Shown here piece after piece: positions 14,159 to 15,600 of a stretch of DNA of 15,600 nt. The position numbers and the translations under genes are program-made. Positions within the stretch are counted from its first letter, which is position 1, and the number at the start of each line of letters is the position of its first letter. Location: the NCBI GenBank assembly GCA_003022505.1, contig PXTQ01000035.1:1-15600 (forward strand). Reading direction: 5' to 3'. The stretch comes from Bacteroidetes bacterium QS_8_64_10 (GTDB taxonomy: Bacteria > Bacteroidota > Rhodothermia > Rhodothermales > Salinibacteraceae). The notes below the pieces were generated by a model. It was not told the origin of the DNA. It made no database searches and worked only from the letters and a program-made list of their open reading frames with translations.

Positions 14159-15600
14159 GCACCGCGACCTGACCGCCTCCGGCCAACTCGACCTGCGCCC
14201 CGGCCGGGAGCGCCTCCAGGTGGACAGCCTGCAGATGAACCTCGCCGGCGACCGCTGGCAGCTTTCGCAGCCCGCTTCCATCTCGTACTCCGACAACCGG
14301 TACCGCGTAAGCAATTTGCTCGTGTACGCCGACGACCAGCAGATCGCGCTGGACGGCGTGGTGGATCCGGACGGCGAGCAGAACCTTGTGTTTACCGTCG
14401 AGCAGTTCGAGGTCGGGGCGGTGGCCGACCTGCTGGACTACCAGGGCCTGAGCGGCACGCTTAGCGGCTCCATCAGCCTGACCGGTCCCGCCGCCGCCCC
14501 GGAAGCGGACGGTACGCTCATGCTGGATCTCAAGTCGTATGGCGAGACGGCCGGTGACCTGCGGCTTCAGCTGGCCTACGCCGACCAGCGCCTGAGCGTG
14601 GACGCGCTGCTTGCGAATCAGGACGCGAGCACGCTGCACGCCGAAGGCTACGTGCCCGTCGATCTGCGCATCGCCCCCGGCGACAGCGCGGCGCAGGGCG
14701 TGCAGGTGCGAACCAGCGAAACCGCCGCCACCGAGCAGGTGAACCTCACCGTGCAGGCTGATTCGTTTGCCGTGGACTGGATCCGTCCCTTTTTGCAACC
14801 GAACACAGTAGAAAATCTGGACGGGCGCATCGAGGCCGACGTGCAGGTGGGCGGCACGTTCGGCAGCCCGCAGCTCACGGGCAGCGCCTCGTTCGTGAAC
14901 GGACGGTTCGAACTCCCGCAGTTCGGCGTAGCATACCGGGACATCGAGGTCGAGACGCAGCTCGCCGACAACCAGATGACCGTCGAGCGCTTCGCCCTAC
15001 GAACTGGCAACGGGAGCCTCACGGGCAGCGGCACGATCAATCTGGCGAACCTGACGCTCGGCGAGTTCGACCTGCAGGGCCGGATGAACGAGTTCCGCGC
15101 CATCGACACGCGCGAGTACAGCGCCACCCTCGACGGCGACCTGAGCCTGAACGGCACGACGCAGCAGCCCGTCCTGCGCGGCGACATAGACGTGCTCAGC
15201 GCCGACATCTACATCGGCCAGAGCACCGGCGGCGGGGCCGCCCTCGAACAGGTGCAACTCACCGACACCGACGTGCGCCAACTCGAAAGCAGCTTCGGCC
15301 TGCGCCTAAGCGAGCGCGACACCACCTCGTTCGACTTCTACCAGGCCCTCGACATGCAACTGGACGTGAACCTGCAGCGCGACACCTGGCTCCGACAACG
15401 CATCAATCCGGAGATCAACATCCAGCTCACGGGCAATCTGAACGCCCAGAAGCAGCCTTATAACGAAATCAATCTGTACGGCACCATCGACGCAGTGGGG
15501 CAGCGCAGCTACGTGGAGGTGGCGCAGCGGCGCTTCGAGATCACCGAGGGCGTCGTGCGCTTCAACGGCGACCCGGCCAACCCGACGCTGGACGTGCGCG
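13680..15600 (+). CDS. TamB-like protein, C-terminal part (frame shifted, runs off the window)
   Basis: From about 13683 a second frame continues the protein as RFQLRNGLLRVDTVTVRGSF and stays open to the window end. Its sequence is long alternating beta-strand with D/S-rich turns, as in TamB: for example LSGTLSGSISLTGPAAAPEA, then LDGRIEADVQVGGTFGSPQL and LTGSASFVNGRFELPQFGVA. A block FEITEGVVRFNGDPANPTLD lies just before the edge. This last block belongs to the conserved C-terminal TamB domain (DUF490), so little of the gene should be missing. Together the two parts exceed 1,630 codons. A frame of 393 codons on the opposite strand across this region is a shadow of the high-GC coding frame. 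Confidence 0.85.

Noticed and set aside
13617..14798. A 393-codon minus-strand open frame over tamB
   Set aside because: The plus-strand third frame continues TamB without stops through the same bases; the antisense frame has no family features.

Overview
The window is high-GC bacterial DNA made almost entirely of housekeeping and envelope genes. The best guess for the source is a Bacteroidota-type organism of the Rhodothermales / Salinibacter kind. The reasons are high GC, start codons with no Shine-Dalgarno sequence in front, the order TPR protein - DUF4292 lipoprotein - EnvC-like protein - YihY, a TamA-like/TamB pair, and a TAnnTTTG-type -7 box ahead of tamA. The taxonomic placement is inference; I could run no search.

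Layout. Minus strand, 1-697: the 5' end of a probable pyrE (orotate phosphoribosyltransferase, cut by the window edge), preceded by pgsA (phosphatidylglycerophosphate synthase). Bases 698-1038 are a divergent intergenic region. The rest of the genes are on the plus strand: dnaK (1039-2794) with a terminator; a periplasmic TPR protein (3133-4329); a DUF4292 lipoprotein (4487-5257); an EnvC-like coiled-coil/LytM protein (5431-6554); a YihY/BrkB membrane protein (6703-7797); a TamA-like Omp85 protein (8082-10418); and a very large TamB-like protein (10676 to beyond 15600).

Functionally, the stretch from 3133 on is an envelope-biogenesis neighbourhood. TamA and TamB together would form the outer-membrane/periplasm-spanning translocation and assembly (or lipid transport) module. 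EnvC would control peptidoglycan amidases. The DUF4292 lipoprotein and the TPR protein are likely periplasmic partners of unknown role. DnaK and PgsA are general housekeeping genes.

The most striking signal is that four conserved genes (pgsA, dnaK, envC, tamB) are each broken once, in the same way. Recognisable protein sequence runs into a junction, a short conserved block is missing (about 12 to 50 residues), and homology resumes in another frame. At three junctions the sequence fits a deletion between short direct repeats of about 7-12 bases. Four such scars in 15 kb, in genes a cell can hardly lose, point to a sequence or assembly fault, unless read data show them to be real.

Spacers carry other structure: a pair of related inverted-repeat elements (4354-4477 and 6553-6636), a CATTGCGAG-type imperfect palindrome (7877-8008), a G/T-rich tract (7798-7860) and small repeats before tamB. 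I found no tRNA, rRNA, CRISPR array, transposase or defence gene, and no convincing new biological system.
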